From Gigantopelta aegis (lineage: Eukaryota; Mollusca; Gastropoda; Neomphalida; Peltospiridae), in the NCBI RefSeq assembly GCF_016097555.1, contig NC_054711.1, positions 32,252,553 through 32,316,552 of the forward strand: 64,000 nt of DNA. The letters run 5' to 3'. This document shows positions 36,419 through 46,522 of the stretch, in pieces. Position 1 is the stretch's first letter, and each line of letters begins with the position of its first letter. The translations under genes and the position numbers were made by a program. The notes beneath the pieces are model-generated. The model did no database searches and was not told where the DNA came from. It was given only the letters and a program-made list of their open reading frames with translations.

Positions 36419-37301
36419 ATCCAAAGACAATAACTTTTCAATAGAATGCAAATTAAAACTATTTGATTCCATTGTACTCCCGATTCTCTTATACGGGTGC
36501 GAAATATGGGGTTATGAAAACATCGATATCATTGAAACTATTCATATAAAATTCCTAAGACACATCTTACCAGTTAAAAAAGGCACCCCGCTATTCATGT
36601 TATATGGAGAACTAGGAAGAAGACCCCTTAAACTAATTATTCAACAAAGAATTATAAGTTTTTGGGCCCGTATCGTATCTGGTAAACAAACAAAATCATC
36701 GTTTTTACTGCATGAATTAATGTTACACGACTCTTCTGTTAATGGATATAGTTATAAATGGATAAAAATGGTCGAAGATATATTTAACCAGCTAGGCATG
36801 ACAAATGTTTGTATGTCACGGAACTTTTCATCCGTAAAAATACTTCTTAATCAAGTAAAATTAAGACAAAACGACCAGTATTTACAACAATGGAATACAA
36901 ACATAACTTTATCATCAAAAGGTAAAACGTACACTATATTTAAGGAAAACCTTAGATTAGAAAAATATCTTATTATATTACCACAAACATGTTGGACTAT
37001 ATTACTCAAATTTAGAACATCTAATCACTACTTACCAATCGAAACAGGACGCTGGAACAACACCCCAGTGGAAGATCGAACGTGCACATTATGTAACAAT
37101 AATGATATTGGAGACGAATTTCACTATTTATTCACATGTACTTATTTCACTAACTACCGTAAACATTTGCTTAAGCCATATTATTATAATAAACCAAGTA
37201 CGCTGAAATTTAAACAACTAATGACGAATAGCAAAATAAGTGTTCTCAAGAAATTATGTAAATTAATAAAAGAAATTATTAATAAATGCAGTAAACCCTA
37301 A
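36399..37301 (+). CDS. LINE ORF2 part 3: RT thumb and C-terminal zinc knuckle
   Basis: This frame encodes KLKLFDSIVLPILLYGCEIWGYEN, the conserved post-RT region, and ends with RTCTLCNNNDIGDEFHYLF then TCTYF, a C-x2-C-x(9)-H-x4-C knuckle typical of LINE ORF2 C-termini. Continuity with part 2 is broken once in an A-run, which could be real decay or a sequencing error because both breaks in this LINE lie in homopolymers. Confidence 0.8.
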   Translation: MYFVLSKSKDNNFSIECKLKLFDSIVLPILLYGCEIWGYENIDIIETIHIKFLRHILPVKKGTPLFMLYGELGRRPLKLIIQQRIISFWARIVSGKQTKSSFLLHELMLHDSSVNGYSYKWIKMVEDIFNQLGMTNVCMSRNFSSVKILLNQVKLRQNDQYLQQWNTNITLSSKGKTYTIFKENLRLEKYLIILPQTCWTILLKFRTSNHYLPIETGRWNNTPVEDRTCTLCNNNDIGDEFHYLFTCTYFTNYRKHLLKPYYYNKPSTLKFKQLMTNSKISVLKKLCKLIKEIINKCSKP

Positions 37302-37635
37302 AATATATGTATATGAATTATGTACAATGTCTTATTACTACCCAAGTATACATGTATATATGTGTGCGCATGTCTGATTAGCACATTTGGTAGGAATTAC
37401 AATAATGTGACATTACATTACTTTATTCTAATTGTATTATATTATTCCTTATTATTCTATTGCATTTGTATTATACTATTGTCTCTATTACTTTATTGCA
37501 TTTGTATTAATACTATTGTACTATTGTCTCCTGTAAACCCTATCTTGTCACTACAGTTTATATATCATGTTCCTCATATGCCGTTGTGTAACGGCCTGAG
37601 TGTAATAAAGTTCTGTTCTGTTCTGTTCTGTTCTG

Positions 37636-37979
37636 TGGATCTAACAGCAGCCAGTTGGAGCTCATGTCCACCAATCACAATCTAATTAAAATTAGCTCCA
37701 CTATTACATGTGGATCTAACAGCAGCCAGTTGGAGCTCATGTCCACCAATCACAATCTAATTAAAATTAGCTCCACTATTACATGTGGATCTAACAGCAG
37801 CCAGTTGGAGCTCATGTCCACCAAACACAATCTAATTAAAATTAGCTCCACTATTACATGTGGATCTAACAGCAGCCAGTTGGAGCTCATGTCCACCAAA
37901 CACAATCTAATTAAAATTAGCTCCACTATCACATGTGGACCTAACAGCAGCCAGTTGGAGCTCATGTCCACCAATCAAA
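37636..37979. repeat. 75-bp satellite array, right block (about 5 copies)
   Basis: The same 75-bp unit resumes directly after the LINE's TTCTG tail, so the two blocks were one array before the LINE inserted. The array ends at about 37979. Confidence 0.9.
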
Positions 37980-38021
37980 ACCTTACTTGCAGAATCATGC
38001 CAGTGATTTAAAAATAATTTT

Positions 38022-38120
38022 ATTGGTTGATAGTAAAACGAAATGAACAACAAAGCAGCAATTGTAAAAAAAAAGCTAAACAACCTAGACATAAATTTAT
38101 TAAAACTCTTTCGGAAATTA
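38022..38120. repeat. Right flank direct repeat of satellite locus
   Basis: Partner of 31670-31771, in the same orientation, with roughly 85-90% identity by eye. The sequence after it (38140 onward) is shared with 45120 and 55055. Confidence 0.6.
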
Positions 38121-38139
38121 TATTTAAAAAAAAGAAAAA

Positions 38140-38500
38140 CGTAGTGTTTTTAGGTAATACACATAGAACAACAGAAGAAAAAAAAAACATTTAACGTTTT
38201 CGCATAAATTATTCAACGTAGACAAAGATAAGATGGATACACTTTCGTATGTTTCAGTATCAGCAACCTTTCCATCTTATTTATTTTTTATAGGTTTTCT
38301 TCTTCCAAATGGAAACCGTTTTACTACTGAGCTATGCTGTTCTTAATCAATAATATGACGTAGATGCACTAGTCCTGCCTATTTGATTGGTTCCTGACGT
38401 GGCCATTTGGTTTAACATAAAGTGCATAAACTAGCTCTGTCTGGCTGAACGCAGCCCGGAATTCACCGACAGCGGACGGGGCTAATGGGATAGGTACAAC
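38140..38500 (+). repeat. Duplicated block, copy 1 of 3
   Basis: GTAGTGTTTTTAGGTAATAC, ATTATTCAACGTAGACAAAG and ATGGATACACTTTCGTATGT recur at 45125-45345 and 55055-55260. The block contains one CCAAT/CRE-like module. Confidence 0.75.
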
Positions 38501-38581
38501 AAGAAAAAACCTAGAAGAAAAAGAAAAAGAACAACAACGACTACAACGACATCAAGAAAAAAGAAAAAAAGAAAGAAAGAA

Positions 38582-38673
38582 AGAAAGACACGCGCTCCCA
38601 TTATCGTCCAAAATCCACGAACAGCGATTCATCCCCCGAACAGAGGACATATCTCAAGTACGAGACACAAGGT
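38582..38673 (+). pseudogene. Remnant of PAN/Apple exon (3' end only)
   Basis: The sequence from about CCATTATCGTCC to AGACACAAG/GTAAGT matches the last 90 bases of the 46523-46859 exon nearly base for base, including the donor, and the following intron also matches. Upstream, the purine-rich leader that precedes the ATG in the other copy is joined directly to the middle of the exon, so the start codon, signal peptide and most cysteines are gone. It is a deletion-derived pseudoexon. Confidence 0.75.
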
Positions 38674-38739
38674 AAGTTTACTAGCTTTTTAGTTTAATTT
38701 ATCAAATATATAAGGTGTATCATACCACCTCCCTCAAAA

Positions 38740-39025
38740 TGAATGAATAAATAAATAAAAAAGATAAATAAATAAATAATTAAATAATTAATTAAATAAG
38801 ATAATAATGATAATAATAATAATAATACACCGCCCCCCCCCCCAAAAAAAAAAAAAAAGAGAAAAAAAGAAAGTAAAAGAAAAAACAAACACCCCCCCAC
38901 CAACCTCCGCAAAAAGAAAAAAATACCAGTAACAAAAACAAAACAAAACAACCCCTCAAACCCCAAACAACCCGACCCAACCCAAACAAACCCAAGAACC
39001 CGCCCCCCCCCCCCCCCCCCTAAAA
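38740..39025. repeat. Low-complexity intron tract
   Basis: TAAATA repeats, ATA triplets, then C-runs and A/C-rich sequence. Homologous to 46910-47155. Confidence 0.8.
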
Positions 39026-39039
39026 CAAAGAAAAAAGTC

Positions 39040-39340
39040 CCAAATATTTATAATTAGTGAGCGTCAAAAGTATAGGTTACACACCACCATTAATTATTCC
39101 ATGAAGTTCAATACAATATCTATGTCGGAATATATTCTGTGATAAATACAACACTATCGAGAGGGTCACGTGACTACTAATTTTAGGGAGTGCTCTCAAC
39201 CGACAAGTACTGACCACCGCCTCGTGTTGCTGTTATACATGTGGCACTATACCCCTTGCACAGTTGTTACCATTTAATACTATATATAACAAGTAACTTC
39301 AGTATGGGTAAATCAAAGAAAGGTTTCTAAAAGGATATCA
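39040..39340 (+). repeat. Duplicated intron block, SINE-free copy
   Basis: Matches 47160-47330 and 47775-47960. Here GACAAGTACTGACCACCGCC is continuous, whereas the 47 kb copy has a SINE and extra sequence at this point. Confidence 0.7.
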
Positions 39341-39389
39341 GAATTTCGTAGTATTTGTTTTAATGAGTAAATATTTCCTAAAGCGGACT

Positions 39390-39990
39390 ATATTAAAGCC
39401 GCACACCCTAATTCCATCCAGCTAAAATAAAATATAATTTGGTTAATCTACAAACCTGTAACACACTTAGATCACGTTTTTATCAAATGGAGTGAAAAAG
39501 CAGGTTTTATATCGATAAATACCATTGGAATCCCCATGTCCCAATTGCTTGAAATAATTTTGAAAGTTAGTATTCTGATGTCACCGGTAGATGTCGCTCG
39601 AAGCACAACAATGCCTACGTCACGACAAATTTCACAGAGTGCGCACAGACTTGGGGTGCGTTCTTTTCACCTCTCCTGGACATGTTCCAACTGTTCTGTC
39701 CTGGATGTATCCCCTCTCCAGATATCGTAAGACTTAGCAAAATTATTGGTTTTTAGGGTTTGTAACGTTTTGTATTGAGACACTTACTTGTCTGAACTTT
39801 ATTGTTACTGAAAATGTTCACGAACTGTGAAGAAAAATCTCACAAATGAACAACAACAAATCGGATGTTGATTGCGCGAACCGTGCACGAGAAAACAAAC
39901 CGAACCAAAATGATAACGGTCACGTGGTATAGCAACGTCTGTGACATTGAAATGGAAATATCCCGTCTAAAAATAGATTAGACCTTATAT
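39390..39990. mobile_element. Diverged MITE subfamily B pieces
   Basis: ATTTGGTTAATCTACAAACC then TGTAACACACTTAGATCACG near the left, and ACATTGAAATGGAAATATCC near 39945. A 400-bp insert in between is unassigned. Confidence 0.45.
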
Positions 39991-40118
39991 ATTACAGTCA
40001 TGTCATAGGTTGGAAATTGTATATAATATGTAAACTGAAAATGTATAGGTGCATACTAATGTTACATATACACATTTATTTAATAACATACACTTTGTGA
40101 ACGACTGACATTCTCTGT

Positions 40119-40405
40119 TTAGTTAGTTACGCAGCGAGTAATCCCACATGACTCCCACTTGATGGCTGGGTCCATGGTGTAGCACCAGGGCTCGGGATGG
40201 CGCAGTGCCCGGCAGAAGTTCTCTGCGGCTTTGAGGGACGATTTTGGATAGAAGGATCGGTGGAAGTAAGCGTTGTTATGAGGGCTGTTCTGGTCCCACC
40301 TCTGGCACGCCAGTCCTGATTTGGTTGTCGCTTTTCTCCCAGTGTACATTCCACTTCCGTCAACGTTGCTAGAACATTCTACTTCCGGTGCAGAAATGCA
40401 TTTAT
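40119..40405 (-). CDS. Second kringle exon, inverted copy
   Basis: This minus-strand paralogue of the exon at 49633-49919 is open throughout. It keeps the acceptor CTTGCAG (AG at 40407-40406), phase 1, all kringle cysteines (SGLACQRWDQNSPHNNAYF, NFCRALRHPEPWCYTMDP, WESCGITRC) and the TAA stop. Flanking sequence on both sides, including the SINE tail before the acceptor and the 3' flank, is shared with the other copy. The nearest PAN-like exon sequence (38588-38673) is on the opposite strand and damaged. This exon therefore either belongs to a gene whose first exon lies elsewhere on the minus strand or is an orphan left by inversion. Intact coding suggests recent duplication or continuing constraint. 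Confidence 0.65.
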
Positions 40406-40423
40406 CTGCAAGATAAAAGCTAG

Positions 40424-40505
40424 TTTTGTTTAATGACACAGTGACCACTAGAACACATTGGTTAATTAATCATTGGATATTGGATGTCAAGCTTTTGATA
40501 ATATT
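40424..40505 (-). mobile_element. SINE T2 tail abutting inverted kringle exon
   Basis: TTTAATGACACAGTGACCAC and ATTGGATGTCAAGCTTTTGA. Same fragment, same position, as at 49535-49615. Confidence 0.7.
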
Positions 40506-40849
40506 GATATATATATATAGGTGGGAACCGTAGTGTTATCGGTTACCCTGTGAAAACGATGTTATTGTTTTGATTAACGTTATGGGTTATACATAACATT
40601 GATATTAGAAATATATGCTTATATATTTGCTGATTTGTTTATCCGTTGTGTATTGTAAAACCATATTATGTTTTTCTTGAGAGTATATTTGACGTCATAC
40701 TAGAGATTAAAAAAAGACCAGTGACGTCAATGTCAATAGAACTGTTACGTCAGTTGTAAACAGTTGGATCCAAATTTTGACAGCAATCAGCTGATCGAGC
40801 TTAAGTTATAGTCATCACGTTTTATTGAATATTTTTCTTACATTTTGGA

Positions 40850-41690
40850 CAGCATTGAGAGGTAAATGGACGATTGTCTTTAGCTTCCTTTGCGATGTTT
40901 CTAAATTAATAGTTTATCCAATTTAAATTACTTTAAAGTAAAGTTTTGGGATCCAACTCAATAATTACACTTTCTTGTTTATTAAATCTGGGATAGATAA
41001 TTAATTATCTTAATAACTGTTCATTAAGAGCATCTTGAGATAATGGGCGATTGTCTAATCTCCTGGTGTTGTTATTCAGTCACTGAGAACATTCAATGGA
41101 TAATGGGCGATTGCCTAGTCTTTTGGTTGTTTAAATAAATATCGGTAACTGTAGTTAAATATTGTAGTCCTTTTATGTATATCTCTTAACTAACTGTTCA
41201 TTGACAGCATCTTGAGATAATGGGCGATTGTCTAGTCTCCTGGTGATGTTAGTCAGTCACTGAAAACATTCAATGGATAATGGGCGATTGCCTAGTCTTT
41301 TGGTTGTTTAAATAAATATCCGTAACTGTAGTTAAATATTGTAGTTTTTTTGTGTATAACTCTTAACTAACTGTTCATTGACAGCATCTTGAGATAATGG
41401 GCGATTCTCTAGTCGTCTCCTGGTGTTGTTAGTCAGTCACTGAGAACATTCAATGGATAATGGGCGATTGCCTAGTCTTTTGGTTGTTTAAAAAAATATC
41501 TGTAACTGTACCTATAACTATATGTAATATTATACTTCTTTTGTGTATAACTCTTAACTAACTGTTCATTGAGAGCATCTTGAGATAATGGGCGACTGTC
41601 TAGTCTCCTGGTGTTGTTAGTCAGTCACTGAGAACATTCAATGGATAATGGGCGACTCCTAGTCTTTTGGCTGTTTAAATAAATATAGAT
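40850..41690. repeat. 177-189 bp tandem repeat, about 4 copies
   Basis: CATCTTGAGATAATGGGCGA recurs at about 41024, 41202, 41381 and 41568; within each unit the motif ATAATGGGCGATTG occurs twice. A diverged half unit precedes at 40850. Confidence 0.8.
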
Positions 41691-42089
41691 TTTTAACTGT
41701 GATACTTGTAATTGACATCACTGGTTAACTAAATGTTTTCATATTTTTTCATAGTTTAGTGTTAATAGTATTCTTAGTTCATAGCTTTGGTTGATATCTG
41801 CATAATATTTCATATATAAAATTCTGTAGTTTTCAATGCAATAACAACCCGTCTTTAAAGTGACATCTTGTTGTCTTGTTCATTTTAACTATTATTTATG
41901 TGGTAAACGCCTTCATGGCCACGCGTGCGTTCGAGCGTGCGGTACGCACTCCTCGTCGCTTACCCAGTACGTAGGTCCAGAGTAGTTGCACGACACACGG
42001 GCACACAACTCGCACGCACAATTCTACCACAGTCTTTAAGAGGTTCTATGGTGGTCAAACTGTCTACGGTATATGCCTGCGGCTTTACC

Positions 42090-42540
42090 TATATGATGAA
42101 ATGGTTTCAAATGGCTGTTTGTCACAGACAAATTGTTTAACTCTATGATGATACTGATTCAAAAGTCTTGTCACAGACAAAATCTATAACCACATGGTGA
42201 TACTGATTGAAATGCTTGTCTGTCACACCTGAACTGTTTACTTATCTGATGATATTGATTCAAATAGTTGTTTGTCAGAAATAAAATGTTTAACTGGTTG
42301 ATGATACTGATTCAAATGTTGTCTATGTAACACAATGTTTACTTATATGATGATATGAATTCAAAAGGTTTTCCATTACACATAAAATGTATAACTATAT
42401 CATGATACTTATTCAAATAATTGTCTGTGACACACGAACTATTTATCTACATGATAATATGGATACAAATTGTTATTGTCTGTGGTACACAAAATGGTTA
42501 ACCATATGATGATACTGATTCAAATGACTGTCAAATGTTT
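42090..42540. repeat. About 52-bp dispersed tandem repeat, array 1
   Basis: Diverged copies of CTATATGATGATACTGATTC then AAATGGTTGTCTGTCACACA. Related arrays lie at 50535-50830, 51290-51640 and 52000-52340. Confidence 0.75.
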
Positions 42541-42724
42541 CTCTAGCAAATATACTTATTTGTTTCATAAATTCATTTACTTAATATTTCAATAGCCCAC
42601 CCTAAAGACACCCCCCCAAACAAAACAGAAACAAACAAAAACCCGAACCCCCCCCCCCCACCCCAACAACCCTACTGAATATAATCTAAACCAAACGTAT
42701 GGCCACTATTGCCATTTCATTTCA

Positions 42725-42985
42725 ACTTATTCTCGTGCTTATATCCAATTAAGATTCAAGCACGCCGTCCTGGGCACACACCTCAGTTATCTGGGCAGTC
42801 TCTTCAGGAAAGTGGGTTAGTTGTTAGTGGTTTATGACAGAGAAGAGTGTGTAGTGGTTTTACACCTACCCATTGAGTCGCTAAAGCTCGCTCTGGGTGG
42901 GAGCCGGTACCGGGTTGCGAACCCAGTCGCTACCAGTCTTATGTCCGATGGTTTAACCATGACACCATCGAGGTCGATATAACCT
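42725..42985 (-). mobile_element. SINE, head H3, full length
   Basis: GAGGTCGATATAACC at the head end, GGGTTGCGAACCCAGTCGC B-box region, and CTTATATCCAATTAAGATTC at the 3' end. A copy at 52525-52735 has the same flanks. Confidence 0.8.
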
Positions 42986-43104
42986 TGATATTTCACATCC
43001 ATTACTACATGGATATTTTCCACGTTCAGTGCAAATTTTAGACCCATAGTTCAACTATTTAAAAAAAAAAAAATGATTCGAAATTTTAAGTAAACATTGC
43101 GACG

Positions 43105-44090
43105 CCAGACAGGAGGGTAATTTAAGTGCAATGAACGTCGCACTTTTTAAATTGTTTTCCTATTTTAACTACATTTGACCTATGGGACTAAAACTGTGAA
43201 ATATCACAGTGAACACATTTAAAAAAATACAATTCCGTATTCAGTAGGGTTATTGGCGGTGTTTTTTTGGACACCCAATATTTTGTAGTTATGTGAAAGT
43301 ATGTAGCTGCTTAACAAATGAAAACTTAAATATTTAATTAAAGTGACTATTCTTAGTTTGCAGCCATTGTACGATGTTTCCGTCTAATACAATCTTTGAG
43401 CGACTAAATATAGTTTCTGGTATAGAATACCAGTGTCTGTTTATTCATTGTGTTTCTAGGCCCGTTCCACTAAGCGATCTTAGCGCTAAGATCATCTTAA
43501 AAACATCAGATAGCTATGCACTTAAGGGAAATTCCTGAGATTGCTGCAATTTGTAAGATGTTGTCGACTAACAGAGACTTTTTAACGACTGTAATTACAT
43601 ATCAAATATATTTTTCTGCGTAAAATATTAGTGGCTGTATATTAAACGAGTTTCTGGTCGTTCTAATATTTGTATTAGGTTAAATTTCATTTTATTTCCT
43701 AAATTATTGTTTTTCGTACGTACGAAATTATTTGAAAACAAAATCCAGTTTGGGCTTCTTACAAATATTGAGATGGCCAGAAACACATTGTATATACAGA
43801 CACTGATATTCTAAACAAGAAAATATATTTAATATGTAAGTTTAATTGTACAAATATTTTATTAGTTGGAAACATCTTCCAATGCAGCAAACTCAGGAAT
43901 GTCCCTTCAATGTTATCATAGGGTTAAATCGCTTTGTGGAACGGGTACCTGGTTTGTAAGTAACCCAAACTGGATTCGGTCTCAATTACTAGGGACGATC
44001 AGAAACACATTCGTTTTACAGCCATAATATTTTATTCAATATGTATGTTTTATGTTTGTTTATCTTATTTATTATAAACCATAAAACGTC
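43105..44090. repeat. Segmental duplication, partner of 60485-61385
   Basis: CAGGAGGGTAATTTAAGTGC, GATATTTTGTAGTTATGTGA-like stretches and the palindrome GATCTTAGCGCTAAGATC are shared. This copy carries a MITE (43522-43910) that the other lacks. Confidence 0.75.
43522..43910. mobile_element. TTAA-ended MITE, subfamily A
   Basis: TTAAGGGAAATTCCTGAGAT at the left and CAAACTCAGGAATGTCCCTT at the right. The paralogous site at 61180-61200 reads CACTTAAAGGGCAAAACC without it. Confidence 0.8.
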
Positions 44091-44102
44091 TCTTTTAACC
44101 AT

Positions 44103-44400
44103 AGCCCAGTCGTAAAGCGCTCACCTGATGCACGGTCGGTCTAGGATCGATCCCCGTCGGTGGGCCCATTGGGCTATTTCTCCTTCCAGCCAGTGCACTA
44201 CGACTGGTATATAAAAGGTTGTGGTATGTACTATCCTGTCTGTGGGATGGTGCATATAAAAGATCCCTTGTTACTTATTGACAAATGTAGCAGGTTTCCT
44301 CTTTAAGCCTATATGTCAAAATTATCAAATAGTTGACATCCATTTGCCGACGATTAATAAATCAATGTCCTCTAGTTGTGTCGTTAAACAAAACAAACTG
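44103..44400 (+). mobile_element. SINE, head H1 with tail T2
   Basis: ATAGCCCAGTCGTAAAGCGC through TGTGTCGTTAAACAAAACAA. Only the first bases of the head are missing. Confidence 0.8.
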
Positions 44401-45345
44401 TAACTTTAATACAGATTCGAATGGGTGTTTGCCAAAATAGGTTTTGATTACACGAATATTTATCTATAGTCCGTCACAAAGGGAACGTCTTTTTTCATAC
44501 TATAAAATTTACTATAAGTTATTTATTTCTCAGCAGATTATTTTGTGACTTCCACACAGAAATAGGGTCCGAGCATTTAATACAATTGAAGATTACTAAA
44601 GCTCTATTTACATGCTCCTATTCACAACCGGGGGCGGGACGTAGCCCAGTGATAAACTGCTCGCTTGATGCGCGGTCGGTTTGGGATCGATCCCGTTAGT
44701 GGGCCCATGTGGCCTGTCTGTGGGATGGTGCATATAAAAGATCCCTAGCTGCTAATCGAAAAGAGCAGCCCATGAAGTGGCGACAGCGGGTTTCCTCCCT
44801 CAATATCTGTGTGGTCCTTCACCATATGTCCGACGCCATATAATCATAAATAAAATGTGTTGAGTGCGTCGTTAAACAAAACATTTCGTTCCTATTCACT
44901 ATTTTCACTCTGTTTTATTGATAAGTTTTATATTTTTCTATTGGGGCGGATCATCTTATAGATTTGACAATAGCCCATCCATTCCTTGTACTGTTGGATC
45001 GTTAAATATTCATTACTTCATTTCTATTTCATAGCGAAACGGTCCTAGGGTAAATTATTATTAGTTGTTTTCATTTTGGAATAAGAGTTTTGTAAAACCA
45101 GTTTATATTGTTATGTCTGTAACAATGTCTGTGTTTTTAGGTAGTACGGATAGAACAACAGAAAAAACCCAACCTATAACGTTTCCGCATAAAGTATTTA
45201 TTCAACGTAGACAAAGACGAGATGGATACATTTTGGATGCCTTTCCATCTTATTAATTTTTTATAATTAGTTTTTCTTCTGCCAAATGGAACCCGTTTTA
45301 CTACTGAGCCATGCTGTCTCATTGCCTGTCCGGAATCAATAATAT
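44400..45345. repeat. Segmental duplication, partner of 54410-55262
   Basis: Shared from GATTACACGAATATTTATCT through CGTTTTACTACTGAGC. Contains the deleted SINE and the copy 2 block of 38140. Confidence 0.8.
44630..44887 (+). mobile_element. SINE, H1/T1, internal deletion
   Basis: GGGGGCGGGACGTAGCCCAG head, then a deletion joining GGGCCCATGT to GGCCTGTCTGTGGGATGG. The same deletion at 54595-54850 shows the copies arose by segmental duplication, not separate insertion. Confidence 0.85.
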
Positions 45346-45406
45346 GACGTGGATACACAAGTCCTGCCCTAAGTTCAGCCAGCGAACGTTTCGTTAACGT
45401 TTGCGA

Positions 45407-45980
45407 CCTATTTGATTGGTTTCTGACGTGGCCATTTGATTTAACGTGAAGCGCATAAACCAGTCAGGCGGACGTTTTTCTTTTCACTCTGTCTGGCTGA
45501 ACGCAGCCCGGAATTCACCGACAGCGAGCGGGGCTAACGAATATTGTTCTCGAACTATTTGACTGGTTCCAGACGTGGTCATTTGGTTTGACGTGAAGCA
45601 CATTGTCTAGACGATTTTAGGGAACGTTTTTTTCGGTTCTGTCTGCTTGAACTTAATTTTTATATACTTACCTTTTGTGACACCCAATAGCCGATGTGTA
45701 TTTTTGTGCTAGGGTGTCGTTAAACATCATTCATTCTCATCCATTGTCCAAGCAACAAACGATTCGCTAATGTTCTCGAACTATTTGATTGGTTCCCGAC
45801 GTGGACATTTGGTTTAAAGTGAAACATATAGTCTACACGAGTCTAGCGAACGTGTTTCTTCTTTCTTTGGTTGAACTCAACGCAGTCTAAGTTTAGCCAA
45901 CCGCTTTTCGCCAAACGTATGCAAACTGACTTGACTGGTTCTTGACATGGTTATCCGGTTTAATGTGTAACTTAAAAGTC
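45407..45980 (+). promoter_or_regulatory. Four repeated CCAAT/CRE-like modules upstream of PAN-kringle gene
   Basis: Modules at about 45407, 45553, 45779 and 45925 share CTATTTGATTGGTTC, then TGACGTGG (or a variant), CATTTGGTTTAA and GTGAAGC. ATTGG is an inverted CCAAT box and TGACGTGG resembles a CRE half/ATF site. A fifth copy lies at 38379-38430 before the damaged PAN exon. Their position 0.5-1.1 kb upstream of the ATG suggests promoter repeats, but TSS data are absent. A T3-type SINE tail (about 45675-45740) sits among them. Confidence 0.4.
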
Positions 45981-46194
45981 AGTCTAGCGAGAACATAAAG
46001 CTGCGTTCATAAGAAGTCGTGAATATCATATTTTCCAATTCACAAGGCGTGAAGAGCGTTCGTTTGGCGAAATAACCCGTGAACACAACTTCTGAACTGG
46101 GATGGGATTTTCTTTCTTAATCTTCTGTCTTAATTCATGATATTCATGAGTACCAAATGAACGCAGCATAACATCATCGTGCAGGTCTCCAGAA

Positions 46195-46440
46195 AAATGA
46201 TCTAGAAGAAAAACAACAACAACAACTACAACGACATCAAGACAAAAAAAAAAAGACAAAAAAAGACAAAAAAGAAAGAAAGAAAAGCAGAAGTTGGCTA
46301 GAAACGGATGAGTGAACTTGAGACAAGTACAACCAGAAAAATCTAGGAGAAAAAGAAAAAGAACAACTACAACAACATCAAGAAAAAAAAAGAAGAAAGA
46401 AAGAAAGAAATACCGAAAAAGAGAAGAAGTTAGCTACAAA
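46195..46440. repeat. A/purine-rich leader repeats
   Basis: AACAACAACTACAACGACAT then CAAGAC/CAAGAA followed by A-rich tracts occurs at 46205 and 46360, and at 38530. It lies just upstream of the PAN-exon ATG and may be 5' leader or promoter-proximal. Confidence 0.5.
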
Positions 46441-46522
46441 CGTCTGACTGGACTTGGGACAGGTAACACACAAGCCAAACGTGTCTTCACACAAATGATT
46501 TATTCTATGTAGCAGATTCAAG

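Larger units (their letters stand above)
33428..37635 (+). mobile_element. APE-type non-LTR retrotransposon (LINE), 5'-truncated, nearly whole
   Basis: The element carries an endonuclease (EEP) domain, a reverse transcriptase with YADD, a C-terminal zinc knuckle, an AATAAA at 37604, and a 3' end of five TTCTG units (37611-37635). A short pentamer tail rather than poly-A is seen in CR1/L2-like LINEs, which favours that group; the clade is not settled. Both ends abut the same 75-bp satellite unit: ATTACAT on the left, TGGATC on the right. No ORF1 is visible, consistent with 5' truncation. Coding is interrupted twice, each time at an A-run. Confidence 0.85.
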
